Assembly: GCF_009746565.1 (NCBI RefSeq)
Contig: NZ_WRPN01000002.1
Coordinates: 124,001 to 188,000, forward strand
Length of the DNA: 64,000 bases
Direction of reading: 5' to 3'
Origin: Mariniflexile maritimum
GTDB lineage: Bacteria; Bacteroidota; Bacteroidia; Flavobacteriales; Flavobacteriaceae
Below are positions 27,074 through 34,790 of this stretch, one piece after another. The stretch's first letter is position 1; each line of letters begins with the position of its first letter. The notes under the pieces were generated by a model. The model was not told the DNA's origin and did no database searches. It saw only the letters and a program-made list of their open reading frames with translations. A program made the position numbers and the translations under genes.

Positions 27074-27430
27074 TTATTCTATTTTTTCTAAATCTAAAAT
27101 AACTTGAGCTATTTGGACTTTTAATCTTGGAATATCATTAATGGCAGTATCCCATACATTCCCTAGATCTACCCCAAAGTATTCGTGCGAAATAAAATTA
27201 CGCATGCCCCTCATTTCATTCCATTGTATATCAGGATATTTAGATTTTAAAGCATTTGAAATATGATTTGAAGCTTCACCAATAATTTCAAAATTTCTAA
27301 TCATGGCATCTTGCTCAATCCATTTACTTTCAAAATTGGATAATCTTTGAAGTATTACGGTTAATTTGATAATTTTATCTATGCAATCCTGAATATGGTT
27401 TAATCTAAACAAATCTTGGTTAATGGCCAT
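27074..27430 (-). CDS. hepT: HepT-like HEPN toxin (DUF86 family)
   Basis: A 118-residue helical HEPN RNase of the HepT-MntA (type VII) toxin-antitoxin family. The catalytic motif R-x4-H-x-Y is exact: R77, H82 and Y84 in MRGMRNFISHEYFG. The surrounding DIQWNEMRGMRN and GVDLGNVWDTAINDIPRLK are family signatures. Family knowledge: the partner MntA transfers AMP to the Tyr of this motif and silences the RNase. The start overlaps the end of mntA by 11 bp, so translation is coupled and antitoxin comes first. Confidence 0.93.
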   Translation of the reverse strand: MAINQDLFRLNHIQDCIDKIIKLTVILQRLSNFESKWIEQDAMIRNFEIIGEASNHISNALKSKYPDIQWNEMRGMRNFISHEYFGVDLGNVWDTAINDIPRLKVQIAQVILDLEKIE

Positions 27431-27707
27431 AAATTATTTTTAAATCATTAAAAATATGAGGTTTAAGTTTAGGGTGCACATATTTTTCCGAAACTAAATC
27501 AACTTTTATTTTTAAGTTTTGCTCCAAATCATTCTTAATTTTAATTAATTTAAACAAGCCAATAGCCTCCTCAAAAGAATACAAAATATCAATATCACTT
27601 TCATCTGTATTATCACCACGAGAAAATGAGCCAAAAACGCCAATTTTACTTGGTTTAAATGGCTTTAAGGTGTTGATAATGATGTCTATTTGTTGTTGAG
27701 TAATCAT
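27420..27707 (-). CDS. mntA: MntA-like minimal nucleotidyltransferase antitoxin
   Basis: A 95-residue nucleotidyltransferase. The defining motif GS-x10-D-x-D is exact: G26-S27, D38 and D40 in VFGSFSRGDNTDESDIDI. The third acidic residue is probably in LKIKVDLVSE. The protein adenylylates and neutralises HepT in characterised pairs. A TAAATTTG-type -7 box (minus strand, 27712-27719) lies only 5 bp before the ATG, which hints at a leaderless mRNA, though no -33 is seen. Confidence 0.93.
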   Translation of the reverse strand: MITQQQIDIIINTLKPFKPSKIGVFGSFSRGDNTDESDIDILYSFEEAIGLFKLIKIKNDLEQNLKIKVDLVSEKYVHPKLKPHIFNDLKIIYGH

Positions 27708-27761
27708 AAAACAAATTTATGAAAATTTTAATTAGAATGTAGGTGCGGAAAGAATAAAACA

Positions 27762-27793
27762 AAAAATCCTAAAGCGTTCACTTTAGGATTTTT
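27762..27793 (-). terminator. Terminator of tRNA-Val
   Basis: Perfect 13-bp arms AAAAATCCTAAAG (27762-27774) and CTTTAGGATTTTT (27781-27793), directly after the tRNA 3' end on the minus strand. Confidence 0.85.
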
Positions 27794-27794
27794 T

Positions 27795-27872
27795 TGGTGG
27801 GCAATGAGGGATTCGAACCCCCGACCCTCTCGGTGTAAACGAGATGCTCTGAACCAGCTGAGCTAATTGCCC
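27795..27872 (-). tRNA. tRNA-Val (anticodon TAC)
   Basis: The minus strand folds into a standard cloverleaf: acceptor GGGCAAT/ATTGCCC, D arm with AGCTCAGCTGG, anticodon stem TCTCG/CGAGA around loop TTTACAC, and T arm GGGTTCGAATCCC. The discriminator is A and CCA is encoded (27795-27797). The anticodon TAC reads Val codons. Confidence 0.97.
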
Positions 27873-27900
27873 TTTAATAGTGCTGATCACTATCGGGATG

Positions 27901-27930
27901 CAAATATAGGTTAGATTTTTAATCTGCAAA
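27901..27930 (-). promoter_or_regulatory. Promoter of tRNA-Val
   Basis: On the minus strand TTTG (27930-27927), 18 bp, TATATTTG (27908-27901). A good consensus match, about 25 bp upstream of the tRNA 5' end. Confidence 0.75.
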
Positions 27931-27948
27931 AACTTTTTCAATAAAAAA

Positions 27949-29166
27949 TCAAATTATTTCGGCAACTACAAAGGTGCTGCCACCAATGAAAACAAAATCG
28001 TTAACCGAAGCGTTCTTTAAAGCACTTTTATAAGCTTCATTAACAGATGCATAGGCCTTTCCGTTCAATCCATAACCGTTTAAAACCTGTTTCAGTTCCT
28101 GTGCATCCATGCCGCGTGGGATATTAGGTTTGCAAAAATAATAGGTTGCTTTTTTGGGCAATATATCTATTATTGCCGTTAAATCCTTATCATTTACAAC
28201 CCCAAAAACAATATGGAGCACTTCGAACACTTCGCTTGAAAGTTGCTTTATTACATAGTTTAACCCTTCTTTATTATGGCCCGTGTCGCAAACTACTTTG
28301 GGGTTTAGCTGCAAGGTTTGCCAACGCCCCATGAGGCCTGTGTTTTTTACAACATGTAATAAACCTTCTTTAAGGTTGTGCTTTGATATATTAAAACCTT
28401 TTTTTTGTAATTCCTTAACAGCTTGCTGCACCGTAACGATGTTTTTTGATTGGTATATTCCTACTAAATCGGATATATGGTTTTCTGTTTTTTGTTGGTC
28501 TGCAAACACAATTTTAGACTTGTTTTTTTTTGCTAAACCTTTAAAAACAGCCGTGGTTTCTTTTTGGGTTTCACCAATAACCACGGGAATATTCGGTTTT
28601 ATAATGCCTCCTTTTTCAAAAGCAATTAGCTCTAAGGTATCTCCCAAAAACTGTGTATGGTCCAATCCTATATTCGTTATCACAGAAACTTCGGGCGTTA
28701 TAATATTGGTTGAGTCAAACCGTCCGCCCATGCCAACCTCTATAACAGCGATATCAACTTGTTGCTTCGAGAAATAATCGAATGCCATGCCAACGGTCAT
28801 TTCAAAAAAAGACAAGGAATTATTTTCAAAAAAAGGCTTATTTCGCTTTATAAAACCTGTTACGAATGGTTTGCCAACCACCTTGCCATTAATTTTTATC
28901 CGCTCTCTAAAATCTTTTAAATGCGGCGACGTATATAAGCCCACTTTGTAGCCAGCTTCCTGTAAAATAGAGGCGATCATGTGGCTTGTGGAGCCCTTTC
29001 CATTCGTGCCAGCGACATGAATGGATTTGAATTTTTTTTCGGGATGGTTTAGATGTTCGGCTAATTTTAAAGTATTTGATAAATCTTTCCGAAACGCCGA
29101 TGCCCCTTGGCGTTGATACATGGGCAGTTGTGAAAACATCCAATTGAGGGTATCTTGGTACGTCAT
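27949..29166 (-). CDS. folC: Bifunctional folylpolyglutamate synthase/dihydrofolate synthase
   Basis: A 405-residue Mur-ligase-family enzyme that adds glutamate to dihydropteroate or folates. The ATP P-loop is IHVAGTNGKGSTSHMIASIL (about residue 45), followed by VGLYTSPHLKDFRERIKING, VIEVGMGGRFDSTNI (Mg site) and TNIGLDHTQFLGDTLE. The C-terminal domain has LMGRWQTLQ and CDTGHNKEGL. The frame is open to 29283, but I choose ATG 29166 (MTYQDTLNWMFSQLPMYQ), which matches the family N-terminus and lies 2 bp after the tonB stop. It is the last gene of the exbB-exbD-tonB-folC set. Confidence 0.95.
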   Translation of the reverse strand: MTYQDTLNWMFSQLPMYQRQGASAFRKDLSNTLKLAEHLNHPEKKFKSIHVAGTNGKGSTSHMIASILQEAGYKVGLYTSPHLKDFRERIKINGKVVGKPFVTGFIKRNKPFFENNSLSFFEMTVGMAFDYFSKQQVDIAVIEVGMGGRFDSTNIITPEVSVITNIGLDHTQFLGDTLELIAFEKGGIIKPNIPVVIGETQKETTAVFKGLAKKNKSKIVFADQQKTENHISDLVGIYQSKNIVTVQQAVKELQKKGFNISKHNLKEGLLHVVKNTGLMGRWQTLQLNPKVVCDTGHNKEGLNYVIKQLSSEVFEVLHIVFGVVNDKDLTAIIDILPKKATYYFCKPNIPRGMDAQELKQVLNGYGLNGKAYASVNEAYKSALKNASVNDFVFIGGSTFVVAEII

Positions 29167-29168
29167 TT

Positions 29169-30017
29169 TTATTGCCCTAATTGGAAATTCACTTTTACAA
29201 ATCCTATTTGTTTTGTAGGTGCATTTGGGTCTGGAGCCCATTTGTGCGATAATGCAATTTTCTTTGCGGGTTCTAATAAACATGCTGCGGTATTGGTGGT
29301 ACCTTTTGCTCCAGGCTCAGCCTCAATAACGTTCCCGTTTCTGTTTACTACAATGCGTACGATAACCAAACCAGATTCGTTACAGTCTTGTTTAAGAGTG
29401 CTGTAAGTTGCTTTTCCTCTGCCGTTAAGTCCGTAACCAACCCCACCATTTCCAGAGCCACCAGAACCAAAATAACTGGGTGCATACGGGTCGCCATCCA
29501 GTTGCCCTTTGTCGCCCGCTTTGTTATCGTTGCCTTCACCGCCTTTTGCCGTACCATCCGATTTGCTAACGCCGCCAATTAAGGCATCCAGTTTTTTCTT
29601 TTTCTCAGCCAGTTCTCGCTGTTCCTTGGCGAGCCTATCGGCTTCTGCCTTGGCTTTGGCATCGGCAATGGCTTTTGCTTTGGTTTCGGCGGCTTTTTGT
29701 TTTTTTATGGCTATTTCTTCTGCATTTTCGGTCGTTAATACGTCTTCTTTACTTTCGGCTGCCTTGGCTGGTTCTGCTTTTGTGGGTTGTACTTCAGCAG
29801 GTTTGTTGATGTTTACAGGTTCCGATTTTATGGGTTTTAAGGGTTGTACATCGCCTTGGCCAAATTCAGTGGTGCCAAAATTTACCGCCACGCCAAATTC
29901 TTCTGGCGGATCCATATAGGTCTTGCCCATAACAAAAAGCAACATAACCAAAATAACAGTTATTAAGGCTGTTAGTTTGGCCGAATCTCTTTCATGTTTG
30001 GTTTCCAAATACTTCAT
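29169..30017 (-). CDS. TonB-family energy transducer
   Basis: A 282-residue periplasm-spanning protein. One transmembrane helix lies at residues 15-35 (LTALITVILVMLLFVMGK), followed by a Pro/Lys/Glu spacer (QPLKPIKSEPVNINKP), an Ala-Lys coiled region (KAKAIADAKAKAEADR) and a Gly-rich hinge (GSGGSGNGGVGYGLNGRG). The C-terminal domain (about 205-282) is TonB-like: GLVIVRIVVNRNGNV, ALSHKWAPDP and VKVNFQLGQ. Together with ExbB and ExbD it transmits proton-motive force to outer-membrane transporters. It starts 61 bp after exbD. Confidence 0.9.
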   Translation of the reverse strand: MKYLETKHERDSAKLTALITVILVMLLFVMGKTYMDPPEEFGVAVNFGTTEFGQGDVQPLKPIKSEPVNINKPAEVQPTKAEPAKAAESKEDVLTTENAEEIAIKKQKAAETKAKAIADAKAKAEADRLAKEQRELAEKKKKLDALIGGVSKSDGTAKGGEGNDNKAGDKGQLDGDPYAPSYFGSGGSGNGGVGYGLNGRGKATYSTLKQDCNESGLVIVRIVVNRNGNVIEAEPGAKGTTNTAACLLEPAKKIALSHKWAPDPNAPTKQIGFVKVNFQLGQ

Positions 30018-30078
30018 GGCAAGTTGAGGGTTTTTATTTAAAACCGAATAAAATCGAGCTGGTTTCCGCGAAAGCGAG

Positions 30079-30471
30079 CTAATTGGGCTTTACTGCTAAA
30101 ATGACTTTAAACTTATTTCGGTTGGCAATATCCATTACCTTTACGACGTTTTCAACAGGCACCGATTTTTCGGCCCTTAACACAATGGTTGGTTTGTCTT
30201 GGGTGGCTAGAGCTGCTAATAATTCATTTTCCAGAACACTTTCGCCCACGCGCTTTTGGTCGATATAATATGTTAAATCGGCTTTAATGCTAACAGCAAT
30301 CGATTTCTTGTTCTCGGTTTTGCCGCTGGCTTTTGGGAGCAAAATATCTATGGCGTTTGTGGTGACCAAGGTTGATGCCAACATGAAAAAAATGAGCAAC
30401 AGGAACACAATATCTGTCATGGAAGCCATACTGAATTCTGGCGTTATTTTATTTCTTCCTTTTAAGTTCAT
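30079..30471 (-). CDS. exbD: ExbD/TolR-family biopolymer transport protein
   Basis: A 130-residue protein with one transmembrane helix after a short cytosolic N-terminus: residues 15-38 (SMASMTDIVFLLLIFFMLAS). The Asp in MTDIVF is the conserved proton-path residue. The periplasmic domain has VSIKADLTYYIDQKRV and RAEKSVPVENVVKVMDIANR. It partners ExbB; their frames are separated by 2 bp. Confidence 0.93.
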   Translation of the reverse strand: MNLKGRNKITPEFSMASMTDIVFLLLIFFMLASTLVTTNAIDILLPKASGKTENKKSIAVSIKADLTYYIDQKRVGESVLENELLAALATQDKPTIVLRAEKSVPVENVVKVMDIANRNKFKVILAVKPN

Positions 30472-30473
30472 TT

Positions 30474-31178
30474 TTAGATAGGTTCATTTAAATGATCTAA
30501 AAACTCCAACGAGTTGGCTTCCATTTGATATACGACCTTATCGGTTTTTACCACCAAGTGGTTGTATGCCATATAGGCCACAATACCAACTATTAAACCT
30601 GCAACGGTAGTGGTCATGGCGGTATATAAACCATCGGCCAAAAGTTTTATATCAATTTGCCCACCAGAATTTGCTATTTCGAATATGGACAAAATCATCC
30701 CGATAACCGTACCAAGAAACCCAATCATGGGAGCCGCTCCAGAGATGGTTGCCAAAATGCTTACATTTTTTTCCAGACCATACACTTCCAACCTGCCGGC
30801 GTTTTCAATAGCGGTATTAATATCTGCCAACGGTTTTCCAATTCTTGAAATTCCTTTGCCTATTAACCGCGATACAGGCGTATTAACCTGGGCACAAAGT
30901 ATTTGGGCAGCATCGGTTTTACCATGCGATACATGGTCTTTAATTTGATTCATGAAATTTGAATCTACTTTTGAAGCGGCCTTAATGGCAAACAATCGTT
31001 CAAAGTAAATATAAATGGCGCCTACCAGCATTAAAAACAGTACGGCAATAATAACTTGGCCTGCAACGCCACCACTGCTAATTAATTCAATGATAGATAG
31101 TGTTTTTTCAACGGGTTGCGCCTCAGTAAGCACCTCTGTGGCTTCTTGTGTTGTTTGTAATAATAAGATATTTAACAT
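30474..31178 (-). CDS. exbB: MotA/TolQ/ExbB proton-channel protein
   Basis: A 234-residue inner-membrane protein with three transmembrane helices: about residues 30-60 (GGVAGQVIIAVLFLMLVGAIYIYFE), 145-170 (LATISGAAPMIGFLGTVIGMILSIF) and 185-215 (LYTAMTTTVAGLIVGIVAYM). The APMIGFLGTVIGM and TAMTTTVAGL blocks are the ExbB/TolQ/MotA signatures, with the Thr residues that line the proton path. It is the first gene of the operon and has an N-terminal 25-residue leader that may be a short periplasmic segment. Confidence 0.94.
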   Translation of the reverse strand: MLNILLLQTTQEATEVLTEAQPVEKTLSIIELISSGGVAGQVIIAVLFLMLVGAIYIYFERLFAIKAASKVDSNFMNQIKDHVSHGKTDAAQILCAQVNTPVSRLIGKGISRIGKPLADINTAIENAGRLEVYGLEKNVSILATISGAAPMIGFLGTVIGMILSIFEIANSGGQIDIKLLADGLYTAMTTTVAGLIVGIVAYMAYNHLVVKTDKVVYQMEANSLEFLDHLNEPI

Positions 31179-31229
31179 AAAATATATATTTCTTGAACTG
31201 TATAACGTTTCTTTTTTTATTAAAGTATA

Positions 31230-32627
31230 TTAAAATAGGGTTCTTGTTACCATAAAGGCTGCCGACCCAACCAAGAAACCTATGGTTGCCAACCATGAAA
31301 TCTTTTTTAGGTACCAGAAAAAATCGATTTTTTCCATACCCATCGCCACAACGCCCGCTGCCGAACCAATAATTAACATACTACCACCTGTTCCTGCAGA
31401 AAAAGCTATAAAATGCCAAAGTTCATTATCGGTTGCTTCGTGAAACATTCCTAAACTGGCGGCTACCAAGGGCACATTATCAATAACTGCAGAACCTAGG
31501 CCTAATAGCAGCACCACTAAATCGGATACACCTTCGCCCGCATGTATTTCTGTACCTAACATGGGCATAGTGGTTTGAAGCGATTCTGCAAAACCGAACA
31601 AGGTCCCCAACGATTCTAAAGCAGCTACGGCCATTAAAATACCTAAAAAGAACAAGATACTTGGCAATTCAATTTTTGATAGGGAATGGTGCACGGGGCT
31701 ATGATGTGAACTTGTATGGCTTTGTTCAGATTCATTATAATCGGTCATACTAAATTTTGAGGAACTGTACATTTCGGCAAAAATGGCAACAACGCCAAGC
31801 GAAAGCATCATGCCAACATACGGCGGTAAGTGTGTTACCATTTTAAAAATAGGCACAAACACGATAGCGCCAAGACCGAGATAAAGCATGGTGCCGCTAA
31901 ATTTTGATTTCTTTTTTTCCTCTATAACCTCAATTTCCAGATCTCCTTTAAAAATGGGCAAAAAGGAAGCGATGAAAGCAGGCACTGCCATACACAAGAA
32001 CGAAGGCAAGAACAAGTAGCCCATTAAGTGGCCTGTGGTTACTTTATTTCCAATCCACAACATGGTTGTTGTAACATCGCCAATGGGTGAAAATGCACCA
32101 CCGGCGTTGGCTGCAATAATGATCAAACCTGCATAATATAAACGAACATCCCTGTCTTTTACAATTTTTTGAAGGATGGAAATCAAAACGATGGTGGCAG
32201 TAAGGTTGTCTATAATGGCCGATAAAGAGAATGCCAAAATGGAGAAAATCCATAATATTTTTACTTTGTTTTTTGTTTTTACAAAGTCTTTTATGGTTGA
32301 AAACCCATCAAAATAATCAATAATCTCTACAATGGTCATAGCTCCCAAAAGAAACACCAATATTTCGGCCGTTTTACCCAAATGGTGCAGCAAGGTTTCT
32401 TCCATTAAGTGTAGTTTTTGCTCGGGTTGGAAATCTCCAAAACCTTCAATTAGGGCATGTTTTGAGGAGTCGAACCAATTTGGGAAGCTTTCTATGCCCA
32501 AGGCAATTAAGGCCCAACAAATGGCCATCATTATCAGTGCGGGTATAAGTTTGTCAACTTTTAGATTGTGTTCGAGCGTTATGGCCAAATAGCCCATTAC
32601 AAATACTAAAATTACTGCTGCTTCCAT
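31230..32627 (-). CDS. nhaD: Na+/H+ antiporter NhaD
   Basis: A 465-residue inner-membrane antiporter of the NhaD/arsenite-permease superfamily, with about 11-12 helices. Seen blocks are LGAMTIVEIIDYFDGF, FSLSAIIDNLTATIVLISIL (the conserved Asp-Asn-Leu-Thr core), NAGGAFSPIGDVTTTMLWIG and the repeat-half counterpart GLGSAVIDNVPLVAASLGMF with GTGGSMLIIGSAAGVV. A His-rich loop (SHTSSHHSPVHH) sits in the middle cytosolic region. Suited to a salt-exposed lifestyle. Candidate -7 box CAAATATA lies on the plus strand at 32711-32718. Confidence 0.93.
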   Translation of the reverse strand: MEAAVILVFVMGYLAITLEHNLKVDKLIPALIMMAICWALIALGIESFPNWFDSSKHALIEGFGDFQPEQKLHLMEETLLHHLGKTAEILVFLLGAMTIVEIIDYFDGFSTIKDFVKTKNKVKILWIFSILAFSLSAIIDNLTATIVLISILQKIVKDRDVRLYYAGLIIIAANAGGAFSPIGDVTTTMLWIGNKVTTGHLMGYLFLPSFLCMAVPAFIASFLPIFKGDLEIEVIEEKKKSKFSGTMLYLGLGAIVFVPIFKMVTHLPPYVGMMLSLGVVAIFAEMYSSSKFSMTDYNESEQSHTSSHHSPVHHSLSKIELPSILFFLGILMAVAALESLGTLFGFAESLQTTMPMLGTEIHAGEGVSDLVVLLLGLGSAVIDNVPLVAASLGMFHEATDNELWHFIAFSAGTGGSMLIIGSAAGVVAMGMEKIDFFWYLKKISWLATIGFLVGSAAFMVTRTLF

Positions 32628-33066
32628 AAATTATAATTAGGTAGGTTTCATGCGATTTTTAAGGATGTTTCGCTTTTATTGATTTGAATTGGTTTTTACT
32701 AATAAAGCAACAAATATAAAAAACTAAAAACTGCCAAAGTTGATTTTATGTTATTTTTTAAGACGGTCGAATTTTCAAGAACGATGGTTCTTAATTTGAA
32801 GGAAACGCTTTTTTAGGGAAATACCTTCGTTTTAAGATTTAGAACGCCCAAAAAATACTCGGTTTTATATTCAAAGTCGGTACCTGTTATTTGTTTAGGC
32901 TAACAAACCGCCATCTTTTTAACTGTTTTGTTATATATACAAACATTACATGGTTATAGGTTTCTTTATTTTATTGCACACAAAAACACCGTGCTATTGA
33001 AAATATATCATTTAAAAGCTATATTTTTGTATAATTCTTATCAAATCAACAATTAATTTAAATAAT
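32628..33066. promoter_or_regulatory. Divergent promoter region of nhaD and the acyl-CoA dehydrogenase gene
   Basis: 439 bp with no gene. Towards nhaD, minus-strand TATATTTG at 32718-32711 with TTTG at 32738-32735 (16 bp apart). Towards the dehydrogenase, TTG 32997-32999, 22 bp, TATTTTTG 33022-33029, leaving a leader of about 30 nt. The middle (32740-32990) shows no repeat or hairpin I can support. Confidence 0.6.
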
Positions 33067-34209
33067 ATGGATTTTAATCTTACCGAGGAGCATGTGATGA
33101 TACGCGATGCCGCACGCGAATTTGCCCAAACCGAGTTACTACCGGGTGTTATAGAACGTGATGAAAAACAGCATTTTCCCGATAGTTTAGTTAAAAAGAT
33201 GGGCGACCTGGGTTTTCTTGGGCTTATGGTGGCCCCAGAATACGGAGGCAGTGGTATGGATACCATTTCGTATGTGCTGGTTATGGAAGAATTATCAAAA
33301 ATTGATGCTTCCGCTTCGGTAATCGTTTCTGTAAACAACTCGTTGGTTTGTTATGGTCTGGAAGCATTTGGTTCGGAAGCCCAAAAACAAAAATATTTAA
33401 GCAAATTGGCAACTGGTGAGTTTCTGGGCGCTTTTTGTTTAAGCGAACCCGAAGCCGGTAGCGATGCAACCTCCCAAAAAACCTCGGCCATTGATAAAGG
33501 CGACCATTACTTAATTAATGGCACCAAAAACTGGATTACCAACGGTGGTCGTGCCGATGTATATTTAGTAATTGCCCAAACCGATAGGCACAAAGGCTCA
33601 CATGGCATCAACGCTTTTATTGTTGAAAAAGGCACGGAAGGATTCCACATTGGGCCGAAAGAAAATAAATTGGGCATCCGCGGAAGCGATACCCACACCT
33701 TGCAGTTTAATGATGTAAAAGTGCCCAAGGAAAACCGTATAGGTGAAGATGGTTCGGGGTTTCGGTTTGCCATGAGAACCCTTTCTGGTGGGCGTATAGG
33801 CATAGCTTCTCAAGCTTTGGGTATCGCCTCTGGAGCGTATGAACTGGCTTTAAAATACGCGAAAGAACGCAAAGCTTTTGGTACCGAAATTTGCAACCAC
33901 CAAGCCATCGCCTTTAAATTGGCCGATATGTACACCAATATTGAAGCGGCGCGCCATTTGGTTATGAAGGCTGCCTGGGATAAAGACCAAGGAAACAATT
34001 ATGATGTTTCTAGTGCCATGGCAAAATTGTACGCATCAAAAGTAGCGATGGAACATACCGTTGAAGCGGTTCAGATTCATGGTGGCAACGGTTTTGTAAA
34101 AGATTACCATGTAGAACGCTTGATGCGCGACGCCAAAATCACACAAATTTATGAAGGCACTTCCGAAATTCAAAAAATTGTGATTTCCAGGAATTTGATA
34201 AGAGGGTAA
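33067..34209 (+). CDS. Acyl-CoA dehydrogenase (short/branched-chain type)
   Basis: A 380-residue FAD enzyme that makes trans-2-enoyl-CoA from acyl-CoA in beta-oxidation or branched-chain catabolism. N-terminal helical domain, then GAFCLSEPEAGSDA and NGTKNWITNGGRADVY (FAD/substrate loops, about residues 125-160), and C-terminal RKAFGTEICNHQAIAFKLADM with QIHGGNGFVKDYHVER (about 330) and the catalytic Glu in IYEGTSEIQKIV. The enzyme is complete and of normal length. No beta-oxidation partner genes adjoin. A terminator follows, so it is a separate unit from the arsenosugar cluster downstream. Confidence 0.94.
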   Translation: MDFNLTEEHVMIRDAAREFAQTELLPGVIERDEKQHFPDSLVKKMGDLGFLGLMVAPEYGGSGMDTISYVLVMEELSKIDASASVIVSVNNSLVCYGLEAFGSEAQKQKYLSKLATGEFLGAFCLSEPEAGSDATSQKTSAIDKGDHYLINGTKNWITNGGRADVYLVIAQTDRHKGSHGINAFIVEKGTEGFHIGPKENKLGIRGSDTHTLQFNDVKVPKENRIGEDGSGFRFAMRTLSGGRIGIASQALGIASGAYELALKYAKERKAFGTEICNHQAIAFKLADMYTNIEAARHLVMKAAWDKDQGNNYDVSSAMAKLYASKVAMEHTVEAVQIHGGNGFVKDYHVERLMRDAKITQIYEGTSEIQKIVISRNLIRG

Positions 34210-34255
34210 TGTATCCCTAAATTCATAAAAAAGTACCTTAACTTCCCAATACATA

Positions 34256-34296
34256 AAACTGAGGTGGTGTTTCTAAGTAAATAGCACCTCGGTTTT
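34256..34296 (+). terminator. Terminator of the acyl-CoA dehydrogenase gene
   Basis: AAACTGAGGTG (34256-34266) pairs with CACCTCGGTTT (34285-34295), with one G-T pair, around an 18-base loop, with a T-run after. Confidence 0.65.
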
Positions 34297-34362
34297 GTTA
34301 TGAAACGGCAAAGTTTCCGACTTTATTCAAAATAGATTTATATTTACTGAAAAACACATTTT

Positions 34363-34698
34363 ATGCAAAAAACGTATTACGACCCCGCCGATTTAAAGAA
34401 ATTTGGAAAAATATCCGACTGGAACGAAGCATTAGGTGCTAAATTTTTCGATTACTACGGAAAGGTTTTTGAAGCAGGCGCGCTTACCGAAAGAGAAAAA
34501 TCGTTAATAGCTTTGGCGGTGGCACACACCATTCAATGTCCGTATTGCATTGATGCCTATACCGGCGATGGTTTGCAACGTGGCATTACCAAAGAAGAAA
34601 TGATGGAGGCACTGCATGTGGCCGCGGCTATTCGTGGTGGCGCATCGTTGGTTCATGGTGTGCAAATGATGAACAAGGTAAATAAATTGGACATGTGA
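34363..34698 (+). CDS. Arsenosugar biosynthesis-associated peroxidase-like protein (CMD family)
   Basis: A 111-residue carboxymuconolactone decarboxylase/AhpD-like protein. The redox motif CPYCIDAY (Cys pair near residues 59-62) and the nearby HTIQ/AVAH helix are the family hallmark, as is the following GITKEEMMEALHVAAAIRGGASLVHG. AhpD-type CxxC proteins reduce peroxides or thiol partners. NCBI names this subfamily for its steady co-occurrence with ArsS, and here it precedes arsS by 92 bp. Its exact role is unknown. It is probably the first gene of the eight-gene plus-strand cluster. Confidence 0.88.
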   Translation: MQKTYYDPADLKKFGKISDWNEALGAKFFDYYGKVFEAGALTEREKSLIALAVAHTIQCPYCIDAYTGDGLQRGITKEEMMEALHVAAAIRGGASLVHGVQMMNKVNKLDM

Positions 34699-34741
34699 AT
34701 TTGATTTATGGTTTTTGAATTACGAATTGCGATGGTTAAAG

Positions 34742-34778
34742 TCGTACTTCGTGCCTCGTAAATCGTACCTCATAAATC
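34742..34778. repeat. Short direct repeats between the peroxidase-like gene and arsS
   Basis: Three imperfect 11-14 bp units of the pattern TCGTAC(T/C)TCGT / TGCCTCGTAAA / TCGTACCTCATAAA in tandem. Non-coding, of unknown function. Confidence 0.45.
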
Positions 34779-34790
34779 TAAAATAAAAGC

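Noticed and set aside
29167-29283. 39-residue extension of FolC
   Set aside because: It is antisense-free but overlaps the tonB end; FolC text begins at ATG 29166.
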